Source: Stutzerimonas chloritidismutans AW-1 (GTDB taxonomy: Bacteria; Pseudomonadota; Gammaproteobacteria; Pseudomonadales; Pseudomonadaceae). Taken from it: a DNA stretch of 64,000 nt. Shown one piece after another: positions 42,135 through 53,620 of the stretch. How positions within the stretch are numbered: position 1 is the first letter of the stretch; each line of letters begins with the position of its first letter. The notes beneath the pieces were generated by a model. It was given only the letters and a program-made list of their open reading frames with translations, was not told the DNA's origin and made no database searches. The DNA lies in NCBI RefSeq assembly GCF_000495915.1, contig NZ_AOFQ01000054.1, forward strand, positions 95,229 through 159,228. Reading direction: 5' to 3'. The translations under genes were made by a program, and so were the position numbers.

Positions 42135-43058
42135 ATGCATCCTCTATCCCTTCTCGCCGCCGGGCTGATCGCCCTGGCGCTGGCCGGCTGCAGTAGCGAA
42201 CCGCTGCGTCGGGTCGACGCCCTTGCCGCCAGCCCGGCGCCGCTGCAAGGCTCGGTCGAACAGGCCCGTGCCGCGCTGGCCGCCGCGCCGTCCTGCTGCA
42301 GCGGTCTCGACCAGCTGCCGTACCAGCCGCTGGAGGCGGGCTTCAGCGGCAATGTCGTGATCGACAGCCAGGCCCCGGCCTATGCCTTCGAAACCGGCAA
42401 GAGCTTCTTGCGCGCCTTCAAGCTGCCGGCCGGCGGCCCGTCGTTCGAGCTGCGCCTGTACAGCCAGGCCGGCAGCAGCGTGCTCGCGCCCAACGCCATG
42501 CTGCTGGACAGCCGCATGCGCCCGACCCGCCTGCTGGATGCCGACGATTTCGTCTACGTTCCGCCGACCGGGCTCAAGGGTGACAGCCTGGACGCGCGCC
42601 TGCGCATCGACCGCTCGCAGCCGGAGCACCCGGGCAACGAGCGCTATCTGATCCTCTACACCAGCGAGGCGCAGATGGCCGGCCAGACCGTTCTGCAGCA
42701 CCCGGCCAAGGCCTACGCCAAGGCGCTGGGCAACGAGCCGCCGAGCATTCCCGATCCGGTGGCGCAGCACTCCCCGGTGGGTGTGATCAAGCTGGTGATG
42801 ATCCCCGACAGTGCCGCCGGCTCGACCGCCAAGGGCTACGTGCCGGGCTACAGCATCGGCCAGGAGATGGGCAACGAACTGCCCGTCGCGCCGGCCCCGG
42901 CAGTGCTGCCGGAAACCTCGGCCTACTACCGCCAGGCGATCGATGCCGCGCTGGCGCAGAAGGACCTCGAACGCGCGCTGCGTCTGGCCGACGAAGCGAC
43001 GCGAGTGGGTGACAGCGGCGCCAAGGGGTATCTGCTGGAGCGCATCCAGATTAAGTGA
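42135..43058 (+). CDS. malM: MalM-family maltose operon protein
   Basis: 307 residues with a lipoprotein signal (LALAGC, lipidated Cys about 19) and the MalM body, including YQPLEAGFSGNVVIDSQAPA. E. coli MalM (306 residues) is a periplasmic protein of unknown role, transcribed after lamB, as here. CGGAGAA precedes the ATG. Lipidation suggests membrane anchoring in this organism. Confidence 0.88.
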   Translation: MHPLSLLAAGLIALALAGCSSEPLRRVDALAASPAPLQGSVEQARAALAAAPSCCSGLDQLPYQPLEAGFSGNVVIDSQAPAYAFETGKSFLRAFKLPAGGPSFELRLYSQAGSSVLAPNAMLLDSRMRPTRLLDADDFVYVPPTGLKGDSLDARLRIDRSQPEHPGNERYLILYTSEAQMAGQTVLQHPAKAYAKALGNEPPSIPDPVAQHSPVGVIKLVMIPDSAAGSTAKGYVPGYSIGQEMGNELPVAPAPAVLPETSAYYRQAIDAALAQKDLERALRLADEATRVGDSGAKGYLLERIQIK

Positions 43059-43106
43059 CCGCACACGGGGCGGCTCGGACGCCCCGACACAACGCAGGAT
43101 GCAGCG

Positions 43107-44348
43107 ATGACAACTATAAGATCTGCCTTGATCCTCCTGACCATACTTCTCAACACTCCCGCATTGGCGCTGGAGCGCGATGCCCTGACGATCTGGATCA
43201 ACCAGGACAAGGGCTACAACGCCTTGGGCGAAATCGGCCAGAACTTCAGCAAAGCCAGCGGCATTCCAGTCACCGTCGCCACCCCCGAGGATCTCGCCGT
43301 CCAGTTCGACCGGCTGGCGACGACCAGCAAGGGGCCGGACATCGTCATCTTTGCCCATGATCGTTTTGGTTCTTGGATCAACAATGGCCTGCTCGCGCCG
43401 GTCACCCCCAGTCCGGAAGCCCTGGCGCGTGCACCAGCCTTCGCCTGGGAAGCGATGACCGTCGGCAATCATTACTACGGTTATCCGCTGGCGACCGAGG
43501 TGGTCGGCCTGATCTATAACCGCGACCTTGTGCCCGAGCCACCCAGCAGCCTGGCGGAGGTCGAGGCGCTGGACCGGAGACTACGTGCCGAGGGCAAGCG
43601 CGCCATCGAATGGGACTACCGCAACCTCTACTTCTCCTGGCCGATCATCGCCGGCAGCGGCGGCTACAGCCTGAAGAAAACGAACGGCATCTACGACCTT
43701 TCTGACATCGGCCTGAACACCCCCGGCGCCATCGAGGGCATGGAGTCGATCAAGCGCTTGCTCGACAACCAGACCCTGGACTCCGGCGCTACTTACCAGA
43801 GCATGATGGAGGGCTTCAAGGCGGGACGTACGGCGATGATCATCAACGGCCCCTGGGCCTGGAACGAAGTACGTCAGGCCGATATCCGCTTCGGCATCGC
43901 CGACATTCCCACCGCCGACCCAGCACGCAAAGGCAAGCCGTTTGTTGGCGTACTCGCTGCTGCGATCAACAGCAACAGCCCGAACAAGGCCGCGGCCCAT
44001 CGCTTCATTGAGGACTACCTGACCAGCCCTGATGGCCTGGCGCGGATCCACGCAGAAAAGCCTCTGGGCGCAGTGGCCAACCTGGCGCTGATGGAGCGTC
44101 TGCGTCACGACCCGCTGATAGCGCACACGTATGCCTCGGCACAGGCGGGCGAAATCATGCCGGACATCCCAGAGATGAAGCGCTTCTGGGCGCTGGTCAC
44201 GCCGCGGATGGAGCCGATGCTCAACGGTCAAAAACCCATTGCGGAAACCCTTACCCATATTGCTGAACGACTGGCAAAGGGAGCTCAGATGCAGTCATGG
44301 CGCCGCCGCCACTACCCCTTGAGCCCTGATGTGGCCGAGCAGAAATAA
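43107..44348 (+). CDS. Second maltodextrin-binding protein (MalE paralogue)
   Basis: 413 residues: signal peptide MTTIRSALILLTILLNTPAL, then ERDALTIWINQDKGYNALGE and GPDIVIFAHDRFGSWINNG, clearly MalE-like. Unlike the first malE, its C-terminus is intact (AGEIMPDIPEMKRFWALVTP). The 3' end carries about 25 extra basic residues. It follows malM by 48 bases without its own permease genes, so it may feed the same MalFGK or bind longer maltodextrins. It could back up the frameshifted malE. Confidence 0.92.
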   Translation: MTTIRSALILLTILLNTPALALERDALTIWINQDKGYNALGEIGQNFSKASGIPVTVATPEDLAVQFDRLATTSKGPDIVIFAHDRFGSWINNGLLAPVTPSPEALARAPAFAWEAMTVGNHYYGYPLATEVVGLIYNRDLVPEPPSSLAEVEALDRRLRAEGKRAIEWDYRNLYFSWPIIAGSGGYSLKKTNGIYDLSDIGLNTPGAIEGMESIKRLLDNQTLDSGATYQSMMEGFKAGRTAMIINGPWAWNEVRQADIRFGIADIPTADPARKGKPFVGVLAAAINSNSPNKAAAHRFIEDYLTSPDGLARIHAEKPLGAVANLALMERLRHDPLIAHTYASAQAGEIMPDIPEMKRFWALVTPRMEPMLNGQKPIAETLTHIAERLAKGAQMQSWRRRHYPLSPDVAEQK

Positions 44349-44545
44349 CGCATGGCCAATGTTGGAGGATGGTTTGCGCACGGGGCGAGGCTCGATTAGC
44401 CGCCCCAAGTTCGCTCAACCCCATCAGCCCTCGCTGCAGTAGGGCTGCAGACCGGCCGAGCGGCGATACGCTTCGCGAAGGCGATGATCATCCGCTACGG
44501 CGCCAGCGTTCCGATACGACGCACATCGTGCATCTCTCTTTGCGA

Positions 44546-46387
44546 TCACGACTGGGTCAGCTGCTTGTACAGCTGCGGCAGGCGGAACGGCAGCTGTTGC
44601 GGCTCCTTGATCAGGGTGTAGCCGTTGGCCCCGAACATGTACGGCAGATAGTCACCGGCCTCGCGGTCGATGGTGATGCAGAACGGCAGCAGACCCTGCT
44701 TGCGCGCTTCCATGACGGCCTGGCGGGTATCTTCGACGCCGTAGCGGCCTTCATAGAGGTCCAGATCGTTCGGCTTGCCGTCGGTGACCAGCAGCAACAG
44801 CTTGCGCCGCTGCTTGCAGTTGCCAAGCAGCTCGGTGGCCTGGCGGATGGCCGCACCCATGCGGGTGTAATAGCCGGGCTTGAGCGCCTGGATACGGCCG
44901 CGGGTTTCATCGCCATAGGGCTGGCGGAAGCTCTTCAGCTCCTGCATGCGCACCTGCTGGCGACGCAGCGACGAGAAGCCGTACAGCGCGAACGGATCGC
45001 CCACCGCCGACAGTGCTTCGCCGAACAGCAGCAGGCTGTCGATGACCACATCGATCACTCGGTGCTCGTTGTCCAGGTGCGCGTCGGTGGACATGGACAG
45101 GTCGGCCAGCAGCAGGCAGGCCAGGTCGCGGCGATTCTGCCGTTGCTCCATGAACAGGCCACGTTCGGCACACTGGCCGTTCTGCCGCTCGACGTGAAAA
45201 TCGAGCCAGGCCTGCATGTCCAACTCCGAACCCTGCGGTTGCTGGCGCAGCCATTGACGGTCGTTGCGCAGGTGTTCGAACTGCCGACGCAAACGCCGCG
45301 CCAGCGGCGACAGGTGCAGCGGCAACGGCTTGGCCTCGGCGCCGCGGGGCAGCATCAGCTGCAGGTTGACGAAATCCTTCTGCAGGCACTGCTTGCGATA
45401 GTCCCACTCGGGCAGCTTGATGCCTTCACCCAACGGCACATCGTCAAAATCCGCGGCTGGCAGGTCCAGATCGAGCTTGAGGCCGCCGCCCTGGCGCATG
45501 CGCTGACGGGACAGCGCCAGCTCGTCGAGATCCTCGGCGACGCGGGCCGCGTCGAGGTCTTCGGTGTCGTCGCCGCAGCGGTCCAGCTCGATGTGCTCGG
45601 ACCAGCTGAACAGGTTCTCCAGCCGGAACAGCAGCAGGCCGCCCTTGCTGGAGCTCTCGTCCACCCGCCGGGCGCGCTTGCGCTGGCGCGATTCGCCGCC
45701 GGGTGGGGTTTCCAGATTGCCCTCGCCTTCCTCGGCGCGCTGGGCGGCCTGGGGTTCACCGAGGTTGTCCGCCGGATACAGCCACAGTGGCAGCGGCCAG
45801 GGCGCGCGCTCGCTGCGTGGAAACTGGCTGACACTGCCCGGCTCGCGCAGGGCCTGGCACAGCGCCGCTTCCAGCGCGGCCTCGGCCTTGGGCAGCTGGC
45901 TCGGGTCCGGGCGCAGCTGCAGATGGGCTTCGACCAGACGCTGATAGCGCGGGCGCATGGCCGGAAAATGTTCAAGGATTGCCTGCGTCCAGCGCTGGTT
46001 GTCGCGCGCCCAGTGGCGCATCGGCCCGGCCTGCGCGGCGAGCAGCGCCAGCCAGCGATACAGATCCTGGTTCAGCGAGACTTCCGGATAGACCGCCAGG
46101 CTTTGCGGCAGCCGCAGGTTGCTGGCGTCGCACCAGGCCACCGGCAGTTGCTTGCAGGTCCCGGCGACCTGTTGCAGCAGGTTGCGCCTGAGCAGCAGAT
46201 CACGCGCGCTGGCGGCTTCTACGCCGACCCCGCTGGCGCCACCCATGGCGCGGAACAGCAGCGACAGCGGCCGCTGCATGCTCTCGAGCTCGACCCGTGC
46301 TTCCGGAAAATCCGGGTTGGCGCGACGGGTGATGAAGCGGTGCCAGACACTACCGACCCACTCTTCCACTTCGATGGTAAAGGCCAT
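44546..46387 (-). CDS. norD: Nitric oxide reductase accessory protein NorD
   Basis: 613 residues from MAFTIEVEEW. The C-terminal von Willebrand A domain has an almost complete MIDAS site (DLSMST, then TDGKPND). NorD works with the NorQ/NirQ AAA+ ATPase in maturation of NO reductase, inserting iron. Cytoplasmic or membrane-associated. Third gene of norCBD, after norB. Confidence 0.94.
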   Translation of the reverse strand: MAFTIEVEEWVGSVWHRFITRRANPDFPEARVELESMQRPLSLLFRAMGGASGVGVEAASARDLLLRRNLLQQVAGTCKQLPVAWCDASNLRLPQSLAVYPEVSLNQDLYRWLALLAAQAGPMRHWARDNQRWTQAILEHFPAMRPRYQRLVEAHLQLRPDPSQLPKAEAALEAALCQALREPGSVSQFPRSERAPWPLPLWLYPADNLGEPQAAQRAEEGEGNLETPPGGESRQRKRARRVDESSSKGGLLLFRLENLFSWSEHIELDRCGDDTEDLDAARVAEDLDELALSRQRMRQGGGLKLDLDLPAADFDDVPLGEGIKLPEWDYRKQCLQKDFVNLQLMLPRGAEAKPLPLHLSPLARRLRRQFEHLRNDRQWLRQQPQGSELDMQAWLDFHVERQNGQCAERGLFMEQRQNRRDLACLLLADLSMSTDAHLDNEHRVIDVVIDSLLLFGEALSAVGDPFALYGFSSLRRQQVRMQELKSFRQPYGDETRGRIQALKPGYYTRMGAAIRQATELLGNCKQRRKLLLLVTDGKPNDLDLYEGRYGVEDTRQAVMEARKQGLLPFCITIDREAGDYLPYMFGANGYTLIKEPQQLPFRLPQLYKQLTQS

Positions 46388-46417
46388 GGCGGTTACTCCG
46401 TGCAGGCACTGAAAAAG

Positions 46418-46449
46418 CAAAACGGCCCGCTGTTACCAGTCGGGCCGTC
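46418..46449 (-). terminator. Hairpin between norB and norD
   Basis: Eight-bp stem ACGGCCCG / CGGGCCGT with an 11-base loop, then TTTT on the minus strand. It lies between norB and norD and may reduce norD expression relative to norCB. Confidence 0.6.
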
Positions 46450-46469
46450 GATCCTCATTGCGACTCGTC

Positions 46470-48376
<1,907 letters not shown>

Positions 48377-48643
48377 GGTCGCCTCCTCATGGCTTGGCGT
48401 GGCCAGTTTAAGAAGGGGGCTATCGAAACCTGCTTGATGGCAATCAAGAAAAACCTGAACGTGGCAGTAGGGCTTTCTGGAGATACGTCAGGAGGGGCGC
48501 AAAGCCAGACGCCACGGGGCTGCAGCGCGTTGCGGGCCACAGGCCTGCATTTTCGGCGGCGTGACCGTGGCTATATGAATGGGCCGCGCGGCGATCACTC
48601 GCAGGCACTGCCGACACTCTGATGGGCGCCGGCAGGCCGAGAA
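48377..48643. other. norC-nirH intergenic region
   Basis: About 270 bases between nirH (end) and norC (start), both leftward. Holds the norC FNR/DNR box; no gene seen. Confidence 0.6.
48434..48447 (-). promoter_or_regulatory. DNR/FNR box upstream of norC
   Basis: TTGATGGCAATCAA, a perfect TTGAT-N4-ATCAA. Expected to bind DNR in response to NO and low oxygen. Confidence 0.85.
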
Positions 48644-49150
48644 TCAGGCGCGGCGTTGAGTCGCCAGGCGCAGGCCGGTCTTCTTCAGAATGCGGCTGGA
48701 CACCAGCATCTCGTTGGCCCGGCAAGCGTTGCCCAGCAGCGCACGAATCTGGTTGCGGTAGGCCTCGATATCACTGGCATCACGCCCATGCACCATGGCG
48801 AACAGGTTGTATGGCCAGCCTTCCTGCCGTGGTCGGCGATAGCAGTGACTGACGAAAGGCTGGGCACCGATCAGCGCACCCAGTCGCGCAATCTCGGCGT
48901 CGTCGACGTCCCACACGGTCATGCCGTTGTGCCGATAGCCGAGGCGGTAGTGGTTGGGTATCGCCGCGATACGCCGGATCGCGCCGTCCGCCTGCAGCCG
49001 CTGCAGCAGCGCCAGGGTGGCGTCGACGTCGATGCCCAGCTCCCCGGCGAGCCAGGCCCAGGGATCGGCCACCAGCGGCAGCCCGGCCTCGGTCAGCTCG
49101 ATCAGGCGGCGGGTCAGGCCATCGTCAGACGGGGAAGTGCAAACCGACAT
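48644..49150 (-). CDS. nirH: Heme d1 synthesis protein NirH
   Basis: 168 residues, Lrp-like siroheme decarboxylase family: helix-turn-helix start LIELTEAGLPLVADPWAWLA and RRIAAIPNHYRLGYRHNGM, then EGWPYNLFAMVHGRD. NirDLGH convert siroheme towards heme d1 in the cytoplasm. Last gene of the operon; it overlaps nirG by 26 bases. Confidence 0.9.
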   Translation of the reverse strand: MSVCTSPSDDGLTRRLIELTEAGLPLVADPWAWLAGELGIDVDATLALLQRLQADGAIRRIAAIPNHYRLGYRHNGMTVWDVDDAEIARLGALIGAQPFVSHCYRRPRQEGWPYNLFAMVHGRDASDIEAYRNQIRALLGNACRANEMLVSSRILKKTGLRLATQRRA

Positions 49151-49568
49151 GGAAGGTTTCCTCTTTCGGCAGATTCAGCACCGCCAGGCCGGTTTCGGCC
49201 TCGATGCGCGCGATGCTCTCGGCGATGCCCTGCGGGGTCTCGCAACCGAGCACGAACCACATGTTCCAGCGGTGTTCGCGGCGGTAGTTGTGTGCCACTT
49301 CGGGCATCGCCTCCAGCTGCGCGGCAACCTCGTCGAAGCGCGCCTCCGGCACCGACAGCGCGGCCAGGGTGAAGGCACCGCCAAGCCGGTCGATGTCGAA
49401 CATCGGCCCGAAGCGAGTCAGCGTGCCGTCGTCGAGCAATGCCTGGACCCGCTCGCGCAGGGCCACGGACGTGCTGCCCAGCTCCTCGGCCAGCGCTTCC
49501 CAGGGGTGGCGCACCAGCGGCAGGCCATGCTGCAAACGATTTATCAACAGCCGGTCGAATTCATCCAT
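49125..49568 (-). CDS. nirG: Heme d1 synthesis protein NirG
   Basis: 147 residues from [19 protein letters not shown]. AsnC/Lrp-like fold with [13 protein letters not shown] and the conserved [18 protein letters not shown]. Partner of NirDLH in siroheme decarboxylation. Overlaps nirL by 8 bases and nirH at the other side. Confidence 0.9.
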   Translation of the reverse strand: MDEFDRLLINRLQHGLPLVRHPWEALAEELGSTSVALRERVQALLDDGTLTRFGPMFDIDRLGGAFTLAALSVPEARFDEVAAQLEAMPEVAHNYRREHRWNMWFVLGCETPQGIAESIARIEAETGLAVLNLPKEETFHVGLHFPV

Positions 49569-50073
49569 TGGCGACCTCGCGCAGCGGCGGTGCAAAACGG
49601 CCACCGCACTGCTTGAAGGCCCGCGTGCTGAACAGCAGCTGATGCGGTACATCGCTCAGACCGTTGTCCGCCAGCAGGCGCTCGATCAGCTGGCAGACCT
49701 GCTCGCGCTCGCGGCCATGGACCATGCAGAACAGGTTGTAGGGCCACTGCGGCAGACGCCGCGGGCGCTGGTAACAGAGATTGACTCCGGCGGCCTGGCC
49801 AAGACGTCGACCGACTTCGTCGACCTGCGCGTCGGGGATGTCCATCACCAGCATGGCGTTGGCGCGAAAGCCCAGCGCGCGGTGCTTGAGCACCAGGCCG
49901 AAGCGACGGAACAGCCCTTCTTCCTGCCAGCGTTGAATCTGCTCCAGCACCCGCTCCTCGACGCTGCCGATCTGTTCTGCGAGCCGCTGGTAAGGCCGCG
50001 CGGCCAGCGGCAGCCCGCCCTCGAGCAGGCGGCGCAGCTGCAGCGCCTGCAGGTCATTGAGACAACCGGTCAT
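49561..50073 (-). CDS. nirL: Heme d1 synthesis protein NirL
   Basis: 170 residues from [15 protein letters not shown], whose ATG overlaps the nirD stop (ATGA). It has [20 protein letters not shown] and [14 protein letters not shown], the conserved family motifs. Longer upstream frame overlaps nirD and is rejected. Confidence 0.9.
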   Translation of the reverse strand: MTGCLNDLQALQLRRLLEGGLPLAARPYQRLAEQIGSVEERVLEQIQRWQEEGLFRRFGLVLKHRALGFRANAMLVMDIPDAQVDEVGRRLGQAAGVNLCYQRPRRLPQWPYNLFCMVHGREREQVCQLIERLLADNGLSDVPHQLLFSTRAFKQCGGRFAPPLREVANG

Positions 50074-50528
50074 GATGGATCTCCCAGCGGGAAGCCGAGG
50101 TCGATGCGAAAGGCCTGCTGCATCGGCAGGTCGAGCGGTGTCAGCCCGGTATCGGCTTCTATCTCGGCCAGCAGCCGGTCGATGTGTGGCCGATCCGGCC
50201 CGGTCAGCACGAACCAGAGGTTGTAACGATGCTCGCGCAGGTAGTTGTGGTTGACCTCGGGAAACGCATTGATGCGCGCCGCGACCTGCTCCAGCCGCGC
50301 CGCGGGCACGGCCAGCGCGACCAGGGTGCTGGCGCCGGCACGGCTGTGCTCGAACACCGGGCCGATGCGCGACAGGCCACCGCCCTCGTGCAGTTGTTCG
50401 AGACAGGCGAGCACCTCCTCCTCGCTGCAGCCAAGCTCGTCGGCCATGGCGCGGTAGGGCTCGGCGCACAGCGGCATGCCGTGCTGGTAGCGGTCGATCA
50501 GGCGGCGACTGAGGGCGTCGATGTGCAT
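50070..50528 (-). CDS. nirD: Heme d1 synthesis protein NirD
   Basis: 152 residues with the NirDLGH pattern: [32 protein letters not shown] and [19 protein letters not shown]. Lrp-like N-terminal helix-turn-helix. Follows nirF by one base and is coupled to nirL. Confidence 0.9.
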   Translation of the reverse strand: MHIDALSRRLIDRYQHGMPLCAEPYRAMADELGCSEEEVLACLEQLHEGGGLSRIGPVFEHSRAGASTLVALAVPAARLEQVAARINAFPEVNHNYLREHRYNLWFVLTGPDRPHIDRLLAEIEADTGLTPLDLPMQQAFRIDLGFPLGDPS

Positions 50529-50529
50529 G

Positions 50530-51705
50530 TCACAACCCCGTCTCGTGGGCGCGGCTGCTGAAGAAGATGCCGCTCGGACTCTGCGCCGGCAGTCGCTTGA
50601 GCAGCTTCAGGGTGTAGGGGTCCCAGACCTGGATTTCCTCGCCATCGCGCACCGACAGCCAGAGCTGGTCGCCGCGGGCGGTGAACTCCATGTGCAGCAC
50701 GGCCGGGCCTGGCTCCAGATCGGCGATGACCTCGTGGGTCTCGCTGTCGATGACCTGGACCTTGCCGTTGTCGGGGTGGGCGAAGTTGACCCAGATCTGC
50801 CGCGCGTCCGGTCGCGCCATGACGAAGATCGGCTGGCCGGCCACGTCGATGGCGTCGGTCTGCTGCCACTTCTCGGAATCCATCACCAGCACACGATGCT
50901 GGCCGACGGCGGGGACAAAGGTCTGGTTGCCGGCCACGGTCCAGCCTTCCAGGTGCGGCATCTTGTAGACCGGCAGTTTCTGCTGGCCGCGGCCATAGCC
51001 ATCGAGAATACGCTCGACGCCACGCTCGGGATGCCAGAGGTCGATCTTGGCCATGCCGTCCTCGCCGAACAGGCCGGCGATGTAATAGCGCCCTTCAGGA
51101 GTCAGCAGCGCATCGTAGGGTTGGCGGCCGATACCCTCGAAACGAGTGATCTGCGGCTCGTTGCCCTGGCTGAAATCCAACAGCCAGGTTTCATCGGTAT
51201 CGAACAGGCTGTAGATGAAGCGCCGACCGGGCACGTCGATCACGCCGACCACCCGCGAATTGCGGCTGCCGTCGGCCAGCGGCGTCGCAGGTATGTCGGC
51301 GACCAGCTCCAGGGTCTTGGCATCGAATACCTTCACCCCGCCCGGCTCGTAGTTGCCGACCGCGATCAGCGTGCCGTCCTGGCTGATGGCGCCACCGATG
51401 CTGTTGCCACCCTGGATGACGCGACGATCGATGCGCTGGCGCAGCAGGTCAACCTTGGTCAGCCCGCCGTCGCGGCCGAATACATAGGCGTAACGCTGAT
51501 CGCGGGAAAACACCACCGAGGCATGGGACAGGTCGCCCAGACCCTCGATGCGGGCGAGCTGGCTCTGGTTGCTGCTCTCGATGATCTGCAGGCTACCGGT
51601 GGCGCGCTCCACCACCACCCCGAGGTCACCGGTGCCGCGCAGCGGTTGCTGTGCACAGGCCGCGAGCAGACCGGCCGCAGCCAGCAGCAGAAAAGGACGA
51701 ATCAT
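50530..51705 (-). CDS. nirF: Heme d1 synthesis protein NirF
   Basis: 391 residues, eight-bladed propeller like the d1 domain of NirS. Signal peptide with lipobox LLAACAQQ suggests a membrane-anchored periplasmic form. It acts in the late steps of heme d1 formation. Start overlaps the nirC stop by four bases. Confidence 0.93.
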   Translation of the reverse strand: MIRPFLLLAAAGLLAACAQQPLRGTGDLGVVVERATGSLQIIESSNQSQLARIEGLGDLSHASVVFSRDQRYAYVFGRDGGLTKVDLLRQRIDRRVIQGGNSIGGAISQDGTLIAVGNYEPGGVKVFDAKTLELVADIPATPLADGSRNSRVVGVIDVPGRRFIYSLFDTDETWLLDFSQGNEPQITRFEGIGRQPYDALLTPEGRYYIAGLFGEDGMAKIDLWHPERGVERILDGYGRGQQKLPVYKMPHLEGWTVAGNQTFVPAVGQHRVLVMDSEKWQQTDAIDVAGQPIFVMARPDARQIWVNFAHPDNGKVQVIDSETHEVIADLEPGPAVLHMEFTARGDQLWLSVRDGEEIQVWDPYTLKLLKRLPAQSPSGIFFSSRAHETGL

Positions 51706-52043
51706 GGCTTGGGATATCCTTCGAGCAGGCGGTCGACCAGGTAGGCGATGTCCTGCTCGTCGAGCAGGGCATTCCAGCCGGGCATGGCCGTACCGGGGCG
51801 GCCGTGGGTAACGGTGGCGATCAGACTGTCACGGGGTTTGCCGGCTAGCGCCTCGCGGGTAAGCGCGGGGCCGAGACCGCCGGTCATGCGCAGGCCATGG
51901 CAGGAGCCACAGTCCTGAAGCAGCAGATGGTCGAGCTTCGCCTGGCGTTCGGCAGTAGGTACTGCGGCCAGGGCGACGGGAATCAGAAGGAAGGACGCCA
52001 GGGCGAGCCCCAAACGCGATACTACTTGGCGGGACTGGATCAT
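51702..52043 (-). CDS. nirC: Cytochrome c NirC
   Basis: 113 residues with a signal peptide (FLLIPVALAA) and one heme site CGSCH, with a Met ligand in TAMPGW. Gives electrons to NirS or to heme d1 maturation. 17 bases after nirM. Confidence 0.93.
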   Translation of the reverse strand: MIQSRQVVSRLGLALASFLLIPVALAAVPTAERQAKLDHLLLQDCGSCHGLRMTGGLGPALTREALAGKPRDSLIATVTHGRPGTAMPGWNALLDEQDIAYLVDRLLEGYPKP

Positions 52044-52060
52044 GACGTCCTCCTGGGGTG

Positions 52061-52375
52061 TTACTTCTGGCTAAGAACCCACTCGGCGAGGATCTTGGCT
52101 TCTTCTTCGGTCACAGCGTTTGGCGGCATCGGGATCGGGCCCCAGACGCCTTGGCTGCCGTTCTTGATGTGGCCAGCGAGCAGGTCGGCGGCGCCTTCCT
52201 GACCATCGTACTTGGCAGCTACGTCCTTGAACGACGGGCCAACCAGCTTGGCGTCGATGCTGTGGCAAGCTGCGCAAGGCTTGCTCTTGAACAGCGCCTC
52301 ACCATCCTGCGCCAGTGCCGGCTGCAGGGTCAGCGCGCCGCCCAGGGCGAGCATCGGGATAAGGATTTTCTTCAT
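52061..52375 (-). CDS. nirM: Cytochrome c551 NirM
   Basis: 104 residues: signal peptide ending PALA, mature [20 protein letters not shown] with heme site CAACH and Met in IPMPP. Electron donor to NirS. First gene of nirMCFDLGH. Confidence 0.95.
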   Translation of the reverse strand: MKKILIPMLALGGALTLQPALAQDGEALFKSKPCAACHSIDAKLVGPSFKDVAAKYDGQEGAADLLAGHIKNGSQGVWGPIPMPPNAVTEEEAKILAEWVLSQK

Positions 52376-52586
52376 TAGATCTTTTCCTCAAGGCTAAAGG
52401 GGAGAGCGTTACCGCCCACCCAAAGGGTGCTCAGCAAAACGCACTGAGCAAGTGCACGGTAAATTTACCGCTTGTGCTAGGCAACCTTTTGTCCTTGGTC
52501 ATTGTTTGTGGGTTCCGGGACTTCGAACGGCTGCTTCGCGACCGGTGCGGGCAGGCTCAGGATGAATGAGCCACCATGCCGGTTCC

Positions 52587-52600
52587 TTGATTGCAATCAA
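52587..52600 (-). promoter_or_regulatory. DNR/FNR box upstream of nirM
   Basis: TTGATTGCAATCAA, a perfect 14-bp palindrome, about 218 bases before nirM and after the nirB terminator. Confidence 0.8.
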
Positions 52601-52649
52601 ATCATCCCATTGGCGCGACTGTGCCGTCGCCGGCCGGTGGTCGGACACC

Positions 52650-52681
52650 GAAAAAGCATAAGGCCGGCATTGCGCCGGCCC
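52650..52681 (-). terminator. Terminator after nirB
   Basis: GGCCGGC-N5-GCCGGCC stem, followed on the minus strand by TTATGCTTTTT, just after the nirB stop at 52698. Confidence 0.75.
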
Positions 52682-52697
52682 GTTGCTTGCCGCCTGG

Positions 52698-53573
52698 TTA
52701 CTGCTTGGCGGCAGTGATATCGCCCTGGGCATCGATACCCAGCGTGTAGCCGAGCGAAACGTGGTGGTAGCGCCCGGTGGCGTTGTCGTCATGGATGGCG
52801 AAACCGAAGTTGTAGACGTTGCCCGGAGCCAGCGTCACGTCACCCTCGCCGCCCGCGAACTTGCGAGTGAACACGACCGTCCAGGTATCGCCATCGAGCT
52901 GGCCCTGGGCATCGACCAGCGCCTGGCCGCCTGCCATCACCCGCTCAGTGGCGACATGGCCGTCGAAGGCCTTGTTCTCACCGCTGCGCCACTGATTCAG
53001 GTCATAGAAGATCCCGTTGGCCAGCGAGCCGTCCTTGACGTACTTGGTCTTGGTGTCGGCTGCGCCCGGCATGGTCCGTGCGTCGCCGTGGCAGCTGCCC
53101 CAGCAACCACCTGCCTCGGCCAGCTGGACCTTGGAACCACCTTCGAGCATGTAGGCGATCTTCACCGGGTTGTCGGCGTCCATCGGCGCCGCGCCGGATG
53201 CTGCTGGCTGTTTCCAGGTGAAGCGCAGGTAAAGGTTTTCGCCGTCGTTGGCGGCCTGCACCTTGGCATTGATGAACGGCGCCTTGCCATCGATCGGCGT
53301 AGGCTCGAGCTTCTGGCCGCTGGCCATCTTGCCGCCCATGTCCTCGACTTCTTCGGAGTGGCAGCCAGCGCAGGTTTCGCCTTTCTTCAGGGCCCGTGCA
53401 CCACCGTGCTCGGTACCCTTGGTGATCCATTCCACCGGCGACACGCCGGGGTAGAACAGGGTGACGTCGGTCGCTGCCACCGCGTTCCAGTCGGCCGGCG
53501 CCGCGGCCATTGCAGTCTGTGCGCCGAAGGCGATTACCGCCCCCACCGCACTGGCCATCAGAGTCTTTTTCAT
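52698..53573 (-). CDS. nirB: Cytochrome c552 NirB
   Basis: 291 residues with a signal peptide (MKKTLMASAVGAVIAFGAQT) and two heme c sites, CAGCH and CWGSCH-like (GGCWGSCHG). Length and C-terminal strand pattern fit P. stutzeri c552, which can donate electrons to nitrite reductase. The longer upstream frame is rejected because it overlaps nirT. Confidence 0.88.
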   Translation of the reverse strand: MKKTLMASAVGAVIAFGAQTAMAAAPADWNAVAATDVTLFYPGVSPVEWITKGTEHGGARALKKGETCAGCHSEEVEDMGGKMASGQKLEPTPIDGKAPFINAKVQAANDGENLYLRFTWKQPAASGAAPMDADNPVKIAYMLEGGSKVQLAEAGGCWGSCHGDARTMPGAADTKTKYVKDGSLANGIFYDLNQWRSGENKAFDGHVATERVMAGGQALVDAQGQLDGDTWTVVFTRKFAGGEGDVTLAPGNVYNFGFAIHDDNATGRYHHVSLGYTLGIDAQGDITAAKQ

Positions 53574-53620
53574 AATCGGTTCCTCATCATCGATGGTTGG
53601 CTGGCCCGACGGACCGCAGT

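Larger units (their letters stand above)
52376..52697. other. nirB-nirM intergenic region
   Basis: About 320 bases with a terminator for nirB, a DNR box and AT-rich DNA (ACGGTAAATTTACCGC at 52457-52472 is a palindrome-like element). No gene seen. Confidence 0.6.

Noticed and set aside
49561..50469. nirL extended to 302 residues
   Set aside because: Extension is antisense-like to nirD; ATGA coupling at 50073 is convincing.
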